DNA of 64,000 bases from Vondammii sp040505895 (GCA_040505895.1 JBEVXU010000018.1:124001-188000), one strand, 5' to 3'. Positions 52,553-61,825 are shown, numbered from the stretch's first letter. The notes: generated from the letters alone by a model not told the origin. A program made the numbers and translations.

Positions 52553-55500
52553 TCAACCCGCTTTACCGTACCCCCCACCCCCTGGGGTCTTGATCACAAA
52601 TAGATCGCCGGAAGCCATCTCCACCTGTCCCCGGGCACCCAGCAGAGTTGTTCTGCCGTCACTGTGTTCGACGTAGTTGACCCCCACCTTGCCCGGCTCA
52701 CCGCCGGCAACGCCATATGGGGGTACCTGACGCCGTCCGGCAAGTATGTTTGCCGTCATCGGTTCAAGAAAGCGAAGGCGGCGTTCGCAACCCTCACCAC
52801 CGTTGTGACTGCCCTTCCCTCCTGAGCCATGGCGGATAGCAAACGACTCCAGCCGCACCGGAAAACGCCACTCCAGCACCTCTGGATCGGTTAGCCGGGA
52901 GTTGGTCATGTGGCTGTGAACCGCATCAGCGCCGGCCCGTCCGGCAGTGGCGCCTGCACCGCCGCAGATGGTTTCATAATATTGGTATTTACCGTTGCCC
53001 CAGGTAAAGTTGTTCATGGTGCCCTGGGATGCCGCCGCTACGCCAAGAGCGCCCAGCAGCGTATCGACGATCACCTGGGAGGTCTCGACATTACCCGCCA
53101 CTACCGCAGCAGGATAACTGGGGTTGATGATGGAACCTTCTGGGATGATGATATCCAGCGGTTTGAGACAGCCTTCATTAAGTGGAATCATGTCATCCAC
53201 CAGGCAGCGGAAAACATAGAGCACCGCCGCTTTGCAGACGGATGAGGGAGCGTTGTAGTTGCCGGGATGCTGATCACTGGTGCCGGAAAAATCAATAACG
53301 GCGCAGCGTGCGCTTTTGTTCAGGGTGATCTTTACGCAGACCTGGTAGCCATCGTCCATCTTGTAGCAAAAATCGCCATCACTAAGAACATCAAGCACCC
53401 GGCGTACCGACTCTTCAGCATTATCCTGTACATGTTGCATATAGGCGTGCACCACGGCCAGGCTGAAGTGGTCAACCATTCGCAGCAGCTCCTGCATCCC
53501 CTTCTCACAGGCGGCCAGTTGGGCCTGGAAATCGGCGATATTGGCATCGGGGTTACGTGAGGGGTAGTCACCTGAGTTAAGCAGATCGCGCATTTCCTGC
53601 TCAAGGAAACGCCCCTGATCCACCAACTGTATGTTATCGATCAGTATCCCCTCCTCCGCTACAGAGGTGGAGTTCGGTGGCATGGAGCCCGGGGTGATAC
53701 CACCGATATCCGCATGATGTCCACGTGAGGCGACGTAGAAGATCACCTGCTCCCCGGCCTCATCGAATACCGGCTTGATGATGGTGACATCGGGCAGATG
53801 GGTGCCGCCGTTATAGGGTGCATTGAGGGCATAGGCATCCCCCTTTTTCATCGTATCAATCCGCTCGTGGATTACCGTTTTTATGCTTTCACTCATGGAG
53901 CCAAGGTGTACTGGGATGTGGGGAGCATTAGCGATCAGCTCTCCCGCCTGATCAAACACCGCACAGGAGAAGTCGAGCCGTTCCTTGATGTTGACCGAGG
54001 CGGCAGTATTCTCCAGCACCATGCCCATCTGTTCGGCGATAGACATAAAGAGGTTATTGAAGATCTCCAGCATTACCGGATCGACCTGGGTACCTATAGC
54101 CACTCGTTGGGGCAGTACCTGGTAGCGTTCAAGGAGGATATCGTTGTTTTCAGTCAGTGTTGCCTGCCAACCCGGCTCTACAACGATAGTGCCGGTGGTT
54201 TCCACGATCACCGCCGGCCCCTGAAGCGGGCGCGCCACAGTCAGTTGGTGACGATAATAGAAGGGTGTCTCATGACACTCACTGTTCATCACAGCCGGGT
54301 GCATTGCGACAGCGGACTCGGCCTCTATTGACTGACAGGCCCGGCCTTCCACTGGGAAGGAGTCGGCAACACCGACCACCTCCACCAGCACCGCTTCGAC
54401 AATCAGAGGCTTCTCCGCTGAGATAAAACCGAAGCGCTGATGATGGGCCTGCTCAAAGGCTGCGACAATCTGCGCCGCCTCGCCGGCGGCGACCACCAGC
54501 GCTGTATCCGAACCAAGATAGCGCAGGTGTAACTTACGCTCACAGCGGATACGTTGAACCGGTGCACCCTGGGCCCGCATCGCCTCTTCACCGTCGTGCT
54601 GCAAACGATCCATCTCATCACTAAGTTGAGGCATCACCTCAGGCACCAGCTCCACTTCCACCGACTTCTGACGTATTAGGCGCAGATCCGCCAGCCCCAT
54701 ACCGAAGGCGGAGAGTACCCCTGAATAGGGGTGGAGATAGACCCGCTTCATGCCAAGAGTATCAGCCACCAGGCAGGCGTGCTGCCCACCCGCACCGCCA
54801 AAGCAGCAGAGGGTGTATTCGGAGACATCATAGCCACGCTGTACCGAAATCTTCTTTATCGCATTGGCCATATTCTCAACGGCGATAACAAGAAAACCTT
54901 CCGCCACCTGCTCGGCTGTACGTCGGGTGCCGGTGGCGTGAAAAATCTCATCTGCCAGCGCCTCAAACCTTTGCTGCACCACATCAACATCCAGCGGTTG
55001 GTCAGCATTGGGGCCAAAGACACGGGGAAAGTGGTTGGGCTGCAGCTTGCCCAGCATCACATTACAGTCGGTGACGGTAAGAGGTCCGCCATTGCGGTAG
55101 CAGGTGGGCCCCGGATTGGCACCGGCGGAGTCCGGGCCGACCCGATAGCGGGAGCCATCGAATTGCAGAATGGATCCACCGCCGGCGGCCACCGTATGAA
55201 TCTGCATCATCGGCGCCCGCAACCGTACACCTGCCACTTCGGTCTCAAAGGCGCGCTCGTAGTCACCGGCGTAGTGGCTTACATCGGTGGAGGTGCCGCC
55301 CATATCAAAACCGATCAGGCGGTCAAATCCCGCTGCTTCAGCAGTGCGCACCATGCCGACCACGCCTCCGGCGGGGCCGGACAGGATGGCGTCTTTACCC
55401 TGAAAAGAGTGTGCATCGGTAAGGCCGCCGTTGGACTGCATAAACATCAGGCGGCCACCGGACTGCTCCATACCGTTCAGCTCACCCGCCACCCTATCGA

Positions 55501-56200
55501 CATAGCGGCGCAGAATGGGTGAGAGATAGGCATCCACCACGGTGGTATCGCCACGGCTCACCAGTTTCATCAACGGGCTCACCTGGGAGCTGACTGAGAT
55601 CTGGGTGAAACCGACCTCCTGGGCGATTTCCTCCACGCTCAGTTCATGGGCGGGATAGCGATAGCCGTGCATAAAGAGGATGGCAACAGAGCGTAAGCCG
55701 CTATCATAGGCTTGTTGCAATCCGCTCCTGGTCTGATCCTGGTTAAGCGGAATAACCAGATCACCGTGAGCACCTATGCGCTCATCGATCTCCAGCACTT
55801 GCGAATAGAGCATCTCAGGCAACTCAATATCAAGAGCAAAGAGATCGGGGCGGGTCTGATAGCCGATATGCAGGGCATCACCAAACCCCCGCGTGGTGAC
55901 CAGCAGAGTAGGATCACCCTGACGCTCCAGCAGGGCATTGGTAGCCACCGTGGTGCCCATCTTGACCGCCTTGATCTGTACCGCTGAGAACGTCTCACCG
56001 ACCTGCAAACCCAACAGGTCACGTATGCCCTGAATCGCTGCATCAGGATACTGCCGGGGATTCTCGGATAGCAGCTTATGGGTAACCAACTCCCCATCCG
56101 GTCGACGTGCAACCACATCGGTAAAGGTACCACCCCGGTCTATCCAGAACTGCCAGCCTGAAGTGTGCGGTCTCTTACTCTGTTTAGATAAATCTGTCAT
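52553..56200 (-). CDS. ATP-dependent 5-oxoprolinase, fused HyuA-HyuB type (hydantoinase family)
   Basis: About 1215 residues from the ATG at 56200 (MTDLSKQS); the frame opens further to 56284 without family-like sequence. N-terminal HyuA half: WQFWIDRGGTFTDVVARRPD (ATP/acceptor GGTFTD motif), GFDMGGTSTDVSHY. C-terminal HyuB half from about residue 720 (DPVMLEIFNNLFMSIAEQMG). One-chain architecture and length match eukaryotic OPLAH and bacterial OXP1-like 5-oxoprolinases, although hydantoinase activity cannot be excluded. Terminal gene of the TRAP operon. Confidence 0.9.
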   Translation of the reverse strand: MTDLSKQSKRPHTSGWQFWIDRGGTFTDVVARRPDGELVTHKLLSENPRQYPDAAIQGIRDLLGLQVGETFSAVQIKAVKMGTTVATNALLERQGDPTLLVTTRGFGDALHIGYQTRPDLFALDIELPEMLYSQVLEIDERIGAHGDLVIPLNQDQTRSGLQQAYDSGLRSVAILFMHGYRYPAHELSVEEIAQEVGFTQISVSSQVSPLMKLVSRGDTTVVDAYLSPILRRYVDRVAGELNGMEQSGGRLMFMQSNGGLTDAHSFQGKDAILSGPAGGVVGMVRTAEAAGFDRLIGFDMGGTSTDVSHYAGDYERAFETEVAGVRLRAPMMQIHTVAAGGGSILQFDGSRYRVGPDSAGANPGPTCYRNGGPLTVTDCNVMLGKLQPNHFPRVFGPNADQPLDVDVVQQRFEALADEIFHATGTRRTAEQVAEGFLVIAVENMANAIKKISVQRGYDVSEYTLCCFGGAGGQHACLVADTLGMKRVYLHPYSGVLSAFGMGLADLRLIRQKSVEVELVPEVMPQLSDEMDRLQHDGEEAMRAQGAPVQRIRCERKLHLRYLGSDTALVVAAGEAAQIVAAFEQAHHQRFGFISAEKPLIVEAVLVEVVGVADSFPVEGRACQSIEAESAVAMHPAVMNSECHETPFYYRHQLTVARPLQGPAVIVETTGTIVVEPGWQATLTENNDILLERYQVLPQRVAIGTQVDPVMLEIFNNLFMSIAEQMGMVLENTAASVNIKERLDFSCAVFDQAGELIANAPHIPVHLGSMSESIKTVIHERIDTMKKGDAYALNAPYNGGTHLPDVTIIKPVFDEAGEQVIFYVASRGHHADIGGITPGSMPPNSTSVAEEGILIDNIQLVDQGRFLEQEMRDLLNSGDYPSRNPDANIADFQAQLAACEKGMQELLRMVDHFSLAVVHAYMQHVQDNAEESVRRVLDVLSDGDFCYKMDDGYQVCVKITLNKSARCAVIDFSGTSDQHPGNYNAPSSVCKAAVLYVFRCLVDDMIPLNEGCLKPLDIIIPEGSIINPSYPAAVVAGNVETSQVIVDTLLGALGVAAASQGTMNNFTWGNGKYQYYETICGGAGATAGRAGADAVHSHMTNSRLTDPEVLEWRFPVRLESFAIRHGSGGKGSHNGGEGCERRLRFLEPMTANILAGRRQVPPYGVAGGEPGKVGVNYVEHSDGRTTLLGARGQVEMASGDLFVIKTPGGGGYGKAG

Positions 56201-56231
56201 GTCGATATAAAACTGATCGTACCTATTCGCA

Positions 56232-56280
56232 AAAAAACGGGAACACCGAGAACACAAAGGAGCGCAGAGTTTACAGAGAA
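56232..56280. repeat. CGCAGAG-type intergenic repeat, diverged copy
   Basis: AAAACGGGAACACCGAGAAC then AAGGAGCGCAGAG and CAGAGAACC follow the order of the repeat at 58274-58301 but with many differences. With the copy at 56379 it forms an inverted pair in the dctM-oxoprolinase gap. The rest of this 205-base gap shows nothing else. Confidence 0.45.
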
Positions 56281-56378
56281 CCACTTCTTGCTTTCAACAG
56301 ATAGTCTCTGCTATCGCCACCTCCAAAAAACGAAGGGCGGGCACTGAACAACGTACCCACCCCACATTCTATCTGTTT

Positions 56379-56406
56379 TTCTCTGCGTACTCTGCGTTCC
56401 GCTTTT
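56379..56406. repeat. CGCAGAG-type repeat, inverted copy
   Basis: Reverse complement reads AAAAGCGGAACGCAGAG then TACGCAGAGAA. It matches 58274-58301 at 26 of 28 positions, in opposite orientation. Touches the 3' end of the dctM gene. Confidence 0.65.
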
Positions 56407-57710
56407 CAGCCTCTAGTCATCTGTGAAGGCAGCCAAGTGGCAATCTCCGGGAAAACGGTCACCAGCACCACCGCCAAAACCAACAGCAGGAAGAACGGTA
56501 GCGCGTAGACAGCGATTTTCAGGATATTCTTACCAGTCAACCCCTGGAGTACGAAAAGATTAAAACCAACTGGCGGTGTAATCTGTGACATCTCCACCAC
56601 CAGTACCAGGTAGATACCAAACCAGAGCAGGTCGATGCCCGCCTGCTCCACCATCGGCAGCACCACCGAAGTGGTGAGAACAACCACTGAGATACCGTCG
56701 AGGAAACAGCCGAGCAGGACAAAAAAGAACGTCAACATGACAATCAACCCGAGAGGGGAAAGACCCATGGCTGATATGCTTTCTGCCAATGCGCGAGGGA
56801 TGCCCGTAAAGCCCATAGCGATAGTCAAAAAGGCAGCGCCGGCAAGAATAAAGGCGATCATACAGGAGGTGCGGGTCGCTCCCATCAGGCTGGCCATAAA
56901 GGTCTTGCGACTGAGGGTGCCGGTAAGCCAGGAGAGCACCAGCGCCCCGAATACGCCGAACACCGCCGCCTCGGTAGCAGTGGCCAAACCACCGTAGATT
57001 GAGCCGAGGACAAACAGGATCAGACCGATGACCGGAAACAAGCGCATGGAGGCACGAATCTTCTCGGCGAAAGGAGTATGAGGATCGGCCGGTGGCATAC
57101 GGTCACTATTGATGAGAGACCAGATCATGGTATAGCCCATGAATAGGGTAATCAGCATCAGCCCCGGCAGCGCCCCGGCAATAAACAATCGGGCAATAGA
57201 GATCTCAGCTGAGACGCCGTAGACGATCAATATGATGGAGGGGGGAATCAACAGCCCCAGAGTGCCGGAACCGGCCAGAGTGCCCAGAGACATACGCTCA
57301 TCATAGCCACGTTTTTCCAATTCCGGCGCAGTCATTCGACCAATGGTGGCGGCTGTTGCGGCAGATGAACCGGAGACGGCGGCAAAGATACCGCAGCCGA
57401 GAATATTGACATGCAGCAGTCGACCAGGCAGGTGATTAAGCCAAGGAGCAAGGCCGCTAAAAAGATCTTCAGACAGGCGGGTGCGGAAGAGGATTTCACC
57501 CATCCAGATAAACAGCGGCAAGGCTGCCAATGTCCAGGACGAGGTGGCACCCCATGTGGTGGTAGCCATAATCATGCCGATATTGGACGTGTCGTTGAGC
57601 AACAGTCCAATAAACGCCACCAGAAAAAGTGTTGCCGCCACCCAGAGTCCGGTGGCAAGAAGCCCAAACAGGGCGACGGTGAGAATCAATGTAATAATAA
57701 TCGGATCCAT
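56406..57710 (-). CDS. dctM: TRAP transporter large permease subunit (DctM family)
   Basis: 434 residues, about 12 hydrophobic segments. Family stretches WTLAALPLFIWMGEILFRTR, GSSAATAATIGRM, GTLAGSGTLGLLIPPSIILI, and the C-terminal VVEMSQITPPVGFNLFVLQG. Na+- or H+-driven import of an organic acid with DctQ and DctP. Starts 14 bases after dctQ. Confidence 0.94.
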   Translation of the reverse strand: MDPIIITLILTVALFGLLATGLWVAATLFLVAFIGLLLNDTSNIGMIMATTTWGATSSWTLAALPLFIWMGEILFRTRLSEDLFSGLAPWLNHLPGRLLHVNILGCGIFAAVSGSSAATAATIGRMTAPELEKRGYDERMSLGTLAGSGTLGLLIPPSIILIVYGVSAEISIARLFIAGALPGLMLITLFMGYTMIWSLINSDRMPPADPHTPFAEKIRASMRLFPVIGLILFVLGSIYGGLATATEAAVFGVFGALVLSWLTGTLSRKTFMASLMGATRTSCMIAFILAGAAFLTIAMGFTGIPRALAESISAMGLSPLGLIVMLTFFFVLLGCFLDGISVVVLTTSVVLPMVEQAGIDLLWFGIYLVLVVEMSQITPPVGFNLFVLQGLTGKNILKIAVYALPFFLLLVLAVVLVTVFPEIATWLPSQMTRG

Positions 57711-57724
57711 GCTAACTCCCCCTG

Positions 57725-58240
57725 CTATTCAGAAAGTGATGCGGACTCGTCATGGTGCAGATACTGTGGAGTACCACCACGTAACAACGTCACCATTTCA
57801 TCCATCAGGGCAATTGCAAGAATCACCAGCCCCAGGGCCATTGGTACCTGAGGTATCCACAGGGGTACAGGAATATAACCCTGGCTCACCTCTTCAAACT
57901 GATAGGACTCAATAGCCATAAGACTGGTCGACCAGGCAGCGTAACAGACCAGCACCAACGCAAGTGTCAACACGGTGCCTTCAATAAAGTTACGAAGTGG
58001 GCCGGTAATATGGCTAATGAAAAGATTGACCCGAATATGCCCACCGCTGCGCAGGGTATAGGCCATAGCAAGAAAGCTGGTGGCGGCAAGGAGAAATCCG
58101 GAAAAATCCTCGGTGGAGGGGATAACAACCCCAAACCAGCGGGCAACGATCTGGGTCAGAATCAGCAATGCCATAGAAGTAAGGCAGATGCCGGCGGCTA
58201 TACCAGACCAGAGGTAGAGAGTATCGAGTAGTTTTCTCAT
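57725..58240 (-). CDS. dctQ: TRAP transporter small permease subunit (DctQ family)
   Basis: 171 residues from the ATG at 58240 (MRKLLDTLYLWSG), four hydrophobic segments, with the family feature GGHIRVNLF. The frame opens to 58342, but the extra 34 residues are not DctQ-like. Confidence 0.9.
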   Translation of the reverse strand: MRKLLDTLYLWSGIAAGICLTSMALLILTQIVARWFGVVIPSTEDFSGFLLAATSFLAMAYTLRSGGHIRVNLFISHITGPLRNFIEGTVLTLALVLVCYAAWSTSLMAIESYQFEEVSQGYIPVPLWIPQVPMALGLVILAIALMDEMVTLLRGGTPQYLHHDESASLSE

Positions 58241-58273
58241 GGTATTTAGGTAATTAGTGTCCGTCAGGAAATA

Positions 58274-58301
58274 AAAAGCGGAACGCAAAGGACGCAGAGA
58301 A
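58274..58301. repeat. CGCAGAG-type repeat in the dctP-dctQ gap
   Basis: AAAAGCGGAACGCAAAGG followed by ACGCAGAGAA; matches 56379-56406 inverted at 26 of 28 positions. The pair brackets dctQ and dctM. Confidence 0.65.
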
Positions 58302-58440
58302 CAAGAGAAAAGCACAATGAGTGCTGGGCGCACCACAACCAATATATCGAGTTGCTACTACCACCGGGTTTGCCAACACATAGGCATAAGGAGCCTACCT
58401 ATGTGCCGTCAACCCAACATACCCATCTATGGATAGAGAA

Positions 58441-59415
58441 TCAAAGCGCCTTAAGAATATCAGAGCCTGTAGACCCTGCTTCCTTGGCCCACTCATCACC
58501 CATAGTTTTACCAATCGCTTTCAGCTCACTTTTGAGCTGGGCGGTAGGTGCTGAAACATTCATGCCCTTCTCTTTCAAAGTGCTGGTTTTGGCTTCCGTC
58601 TCTTTTTTCGCCATCTCCCAACCACGCGTCTCAGCTTTGGCAGCCGCATCCATCACTGCTTTCTGCTCATCCTTGGAGAGACGTTTGAAAGCGCGGGCGT
58701 TGACGATCACCATGTTCTTGGGAATCCACGCCTGAGTATCGGTGTAGTTGCCGACAAAATCCCATGCCTGACTGCTGACACCGGTAGAAGGTGAAGTGAC
58801 CATAGCGTCAATGATGCCGGTGCTGAATGCCTGGGGAATTTCAGGGGTCTGAACGGTGGTAGGTGCTGCCTTTAACAGAACCGCCAGACGAGAGGTGGTG
58901 GGGCTGTAAGCGCGCATCTTCACGCCTTCAAAATCGGCAACGGATGACACTGCATTTTTTGTGTAGAAACCCTGAGGTGGCCAGGGAATGGCATAGAGTA
59001 ACTTCAGGCCATCTTTGGCTAGAGCCTTCTCTACATGGGGGCGACTTGCGGCCCACAGATTTTTTGCACTATCGAAGTCACTTGCTAGAAAGGGGATGTT
59101 ATCCACTTTGAAGACCGGATTCGAATTTCCCAGCAGTCCCATAAATATCTCACCGATGCTCACCTGGCCGGTCTTGACCGCCCGGTGGATCTCGGGATGC
59201 TTGAACAGTGAGGCACCGGAATGGACGACAATATTCATCTCACCATTAGTGGCCGCTTTCACATCCGCAGCAAACTGATGAACATTCTTGGTGTGGTGGA
59301 CACCATCACCGTAAGGTGTGGGCATGTCCCACTTGGTACCGGCAGCAGCGGTGCCGACAACCAGGGAAGAGCAAAGAAGAGCACCAACCAACGGTTTCAC
59401 AAGATTTATTTTCAT
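58441..59415 (-). CDS. dctP: TRAP transporter substrate-binding protein (DctP family)
   Basis: 324 residues, signal peptide (VGALLCSSLVVGTAAA). DctP fold with VKMRAYSPTT supplying the conserved carboxylate-binding Arg, and PEIPQAFSTGIIDAMVTSPS. The ligand is a carboxylic acid; 5-oxoproline is suggested by the operon partner only. First gene of the operon. GGAGG lies just before the ATG. Confidence 0.93.
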   Translation of the reverse strand: MKINLVKPLVGALLCSSLVVGTAAAGTKWDMPTPYGDGVHHTKNVHQFAADVKAATNGEMNIVVHSGASLFKHPEIHRAVKTGQVSIGEIFMGLLGNSNPVFKVDNIPFLASDFDSAKNLWAASRPHVEKALAKDGLKLLYAIPWPPQGFYTKNAVSSVADFEGVKMRAYSPTTSRLAVLLKAAPTTVQTPEIPQAFSTGIIDAMVTSPSTGVSSQAWDFVGNYTDTQAWIPKNMVIVNARAFKRLSKDEQKAVMDAAAKAETRGWEMAKKETEAKTSTLKEKGMNVSAPTAQLKSELKAIGKTMGDEWAKEAGSTGSDILKAL

Positions 59416-59436
59416 AATTATCCTCCAGAGACCTCT

Positions 59437-59466
59437 ATCTTATTCAATATGTTAATGTTTCGTCTA
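59437..59466 (-). promoter_or_regulatory. predicted promoter of the dctPQM-oxoprolinase operon
   Basis: On the minus strand TAGACG (59466-59461), 18-base spacer, TAAGAT (59442-59437). The -35 falls inside the palindrome at 59453-59471, exactly as in the pxpB promoter. A stronger-looking TTGACA at 59520-59515 with TAGTGT 17 bases on is an alternative further upstream. Confidence 0.5.
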
Positions 59467-59471
59467 CATTT
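59453..59471. promoter_or_regulatory. candidate operator of the 5-oxoproline regulon (TRAP side)
   Basis: TAATGTTTCGTCTACATTT, an imperfect inverted repeat (AATGT/ACATT core), is identical to 51551-51569 at 14 of 19 positions and keeps the same spacing between half-sites. The remainder of the 432-base gap up to the endonuclease IV gene shows only a weak CAGACGA/TCGTCTG pair near 59570-59603. Confidence 0.55.
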
Positions 59472-59847
59472 TATCGATGAATTGCGCTTATACACTAAGG
59501 AGAGTTTAGACCAATGTCAAGTATAAACTTTGGCGTGGAATTGTGTGCGGGCAGTGCCAAGTTTGATTCAGACGAAAGAGAAACCTACCTTCGATATCGT
59601 CTGATGAATTCGGATGGGATCGTACTTAATGATAGCCGCTCGTAGTTACCATCTAGATCTGTGAAATGCATCAATCACCATAAGTGTTCATGCGTCAGGA
59701 CGCGGGGACTAACATAGTTACAAACATCTTAAATTAACCCGTCAGAACATATTAACTTCCATTCACTTTTTGGTGATTATTAAGTCGATGGGGGTAGAAG
59801 GTAGTTTCGGGTATCATGCCCTTTTTCAAATCATGAGTTAAAGCACA

Positions 59848-60693
59848 ATGAAACGAGTCGGCGCCCATGTCAGTGCCAGTGGCGGAGTGGAGAATGCACC
59901 TCTCAATGCTCAGGCAATCGGAGCGAAAGCCTTTGCCCTGTTCACCAAGAATCAACGCCAGTGGAAAGCCAAACCCCTCACAGAAAAGAGCATCAACGCT
60001 TTTGGTGCAAATCTGGCCGCTGCAGAGATCGCCCCGCAGCATGTGCTTCCCCACGATAGCTATCTGATCAATCTGGGGCACCCTGAGCCGGAGGCGCTGG
60101 AGAAGTCACGCAACGCTTTTCTTGATGAGATGCAGCGCTGTGAACAGTTGGGGCTGAAGCTGCTCAACTTCCACCCCGGCAGCCACCTGAAGAAGATCAG
60201 TGAAGAGGAGAGCCTGGCCCTTATCTCACAATCGATCAACCTAGTACTGGAGCAGACCCGGGATGTGATTGCGGTTATCGAAAATACCGCCGGTCAGGGA
60301 TCAAACCTGGGCTACCGTTTTGAGCATCTGGCCGCCATCATCGACGGCGTGGAGGATAAGTCCCGTGTCGGTGTCTGCCTCGATACCTGCCACACCTTCA
60401 CAGCCGGCTACGATCTGCGTACCAAAGTGGCCTGTGAGGAGACGTTTGCCGAGTTTGAGCGCATCGTCGGTTTCCAATATTTGCGTGGTATGCACCTCAA
60501 CGATAGCAAGCCCGACCTTGGCTCCCGGGTGGACCGACACCATAGCCTGGGAATGGGCAAGATCGGCTGGGAAGCATTTGACTACATCATGAATGATCCA
60601 CGCTTTGATGAAATTCCCATGGTGCTCGAAACCATAGACGATACAATTTGGGCAGAGGAGATACGGCAACTTTATGCACTGCAGACGGACTGA
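59848..60693 (+). CDS. nfo: deoxyribonuclease IV (endonuclease IV)
   Basis: 281 residues. AP endonuclease in base-excision repair with three Zn2+ ions. MKRVGAHVSASGGVENAPLN, FHPGSHLKK, VIENTAGQGSNLGY, CLDTCHTFTAGYD and LNDSKPDLGSRVDRHHSLG contain the His, Glu and Asp ligands. Full length. Confidence 0.97.
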   Translation: MKRVGAHVSASGGVENAPLNAQAIGAKAFALFTKNQRQWKAKPLTEKSINAFGANLAAAEIAPQHVLPHDSYLINLGHPEPEALEKSRNAFLDEMQRCEQLGLKLLNFHPGSHLKKISEEESLALISQSINLVLEQTRDVIAVIENTAGQGSNLGYRFEHLAAIIDGVEDKSRVGVCLDTCHTFTAGYDLRTKVACEETFAEFERIVGFQYLRGMHLNDSKPDLGSRVDRHHSLGMGKIGWEAFDYIMNDPRFDEIPMVLETIDDTIWAEEIRQLYALQTD

Positions 60694-60726
60694 CCAGCCA
60701 ACCAACCGAAAAAATCTGGAAAACGG

Positions 60727-60754
60727 TTGACCTTTCCCCAAGAGTCGTTAGAAT
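60727..60754 (+). promoter_or_regulatory. promoter of tRNA-Asp
   Basis: TTGACC (60727-60732), 16-base spacer, TAGAAT (60749-60754), 55 bases upstream of the mature tRNA. Confidence 0.6.
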
Positions 60755-60809
60755 ACCGCGCTTCCAACGATGACAGCGAGCAACATTAAGCAGTCATGGA
60801 ACGCTCAGC

Positions 60810-60886
60810 GGAGCGGTAGTTCAGTTGGTTAGAATACCGGCCTGTCACGCCGGGGGTCGCGGGTTCGAGTCCCGTCCGCTCCGCCA
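60810..60886 (+). tRNA. tRNA-Asp (anticodon GTC)
   Basis: 77 bases including CCA. Acceptor GGAGCGG/CCGCTCC, anticodon loop CTGTCAC with GTC at 60844-60846, T-arm GCGGGTTCGAGTCCCGT. Nearly identical to E. coli tRNA-Asp as I recall it. Confidence 0.97.
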
Positions 60887-60899
60887 CTACACCTAAAAA

Positions 60900-60933
60900 A
60901 CGGGTGCTGATTTAAATCAGCACCCGTTTTTTT
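60900..60933 (+). terminator. intrinsic terminator after tRNA-Asp
   Basis: A long perfect palindrome: CGGGTGCTGATTT/AAATCAGCACCCG (60901-60926) followed by seven T residues. The A-run upstream lets it act in both directions. Confidence 0.93.
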
Positions 60934-61034
60934 ATGTCTGCTCCCGGGACCTATTGTCTATCACTGCTTCGGCCTATCTCCTGTGTTTGCCCTCCGGCAA
61001 CGGCCTTGCACGCAGCCAGGGCATAAAGAGACGG

Positions 61035-61619
61035 CTATGTCTCTGTAACTCCAGTGATAAAGGATTGCAGCTTCTCTTGAACCAGTGTGTAGGTTTTGTC
61101 GATATTGGCTGCAATCTCACCTTCCAGCACATTTAACCCACTGAGAACGGAACGAGCCTCCTCAAAGCCTTTTTCAATTCCCTCCCTGATCAGATTGGTA
61201 AATTCGGTAACAGCCTTTTCCAGATCCATCTCGGAATGGCGTTCCTGATATGCGGAAAAGAATCTTGTGCTTTGCGCTACGATACGATCAGCCGTGGCTT
61301 CAGGAGTAACATCCAATCCGGATTCGTAGGCCTCTTCCAGCGTGATGCCCAACCCCGGCTCCAACATACCATTGAGTTGATCGATGGCTGTTTTAAGCAG
61401 TAGTGACAATGACTCATTGCCATTGGCAAAACTGACCTCGAGTGTGGACTGAATAATTTGCATATTCAGTGATTGCTCTGGAGTGACTTCGCCGCCCCCT
61501 TTTCTGACCTCGTTTTTCTCATGCGCCAAGGCAGAGACTTCCTGACCAAAAGGGCCGCTACTCTTATCGTAAGCCGACTTCAGCTGATGAACCTGAGTTC
61601 CAAAATTTTTGATCTCCAT
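61035..61619 (-). CDS. DUF5610 domain protein
   Basis: About 194 residues from the ATG at 61619 (MEIKNFGTQVHQ). The C-terminal half (VTPEATADRIVAQSTRFFSA, IREGIEKGFEEARSVLSGLN, IDKTYTLVQEKLQSF) is the DUF5610 pattern. Cytoplasmic or secreted without a signal; function unknown. The frame opens 17 codons further upstream but is unlike the family there. Confidence 0.75.
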   Translation of the reverse strand: MEIKNFGTQVHQLKSAYDKSSGPFGQEVSALAHEKNEVRKGGGEVTPEQSLNMQIIQSTLEVSFANGNESLSLLLKTAIDQLNGMLEPGLGITLEEAYESGLDVTPEATADRIVAQSTRFFSAYQERHSEMDLEKAVTEFTNLIREGIEKGFEEARSVLSGLNVLEGEIAANIDKTYTLVQEKLQSFITGVTET

Positions 61620-61825
61620 CACCCAACCTCCAATCGCACCACTGGTACTAATATTGTCGGCAGACCTCAAAATATATTAAACCGTTGTCCAATAAACAGC
61701 CCTTGGCAACAACCAAACAGGAGTTTAATTATTTTTTTGGTCGATTTACTCCCGGCAATGCACCACTTCTCTAACATACACCGGGATGACGGATTTGATA
61801 CTGCCTGTTCACGGTTTATTACCAG

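Noticed and set aside
54731..55522. 263-codon forward frame inside the 5-oxoprolinase gene
   Set aside because: Antisense shadow; composition is low-complexity with no motif.
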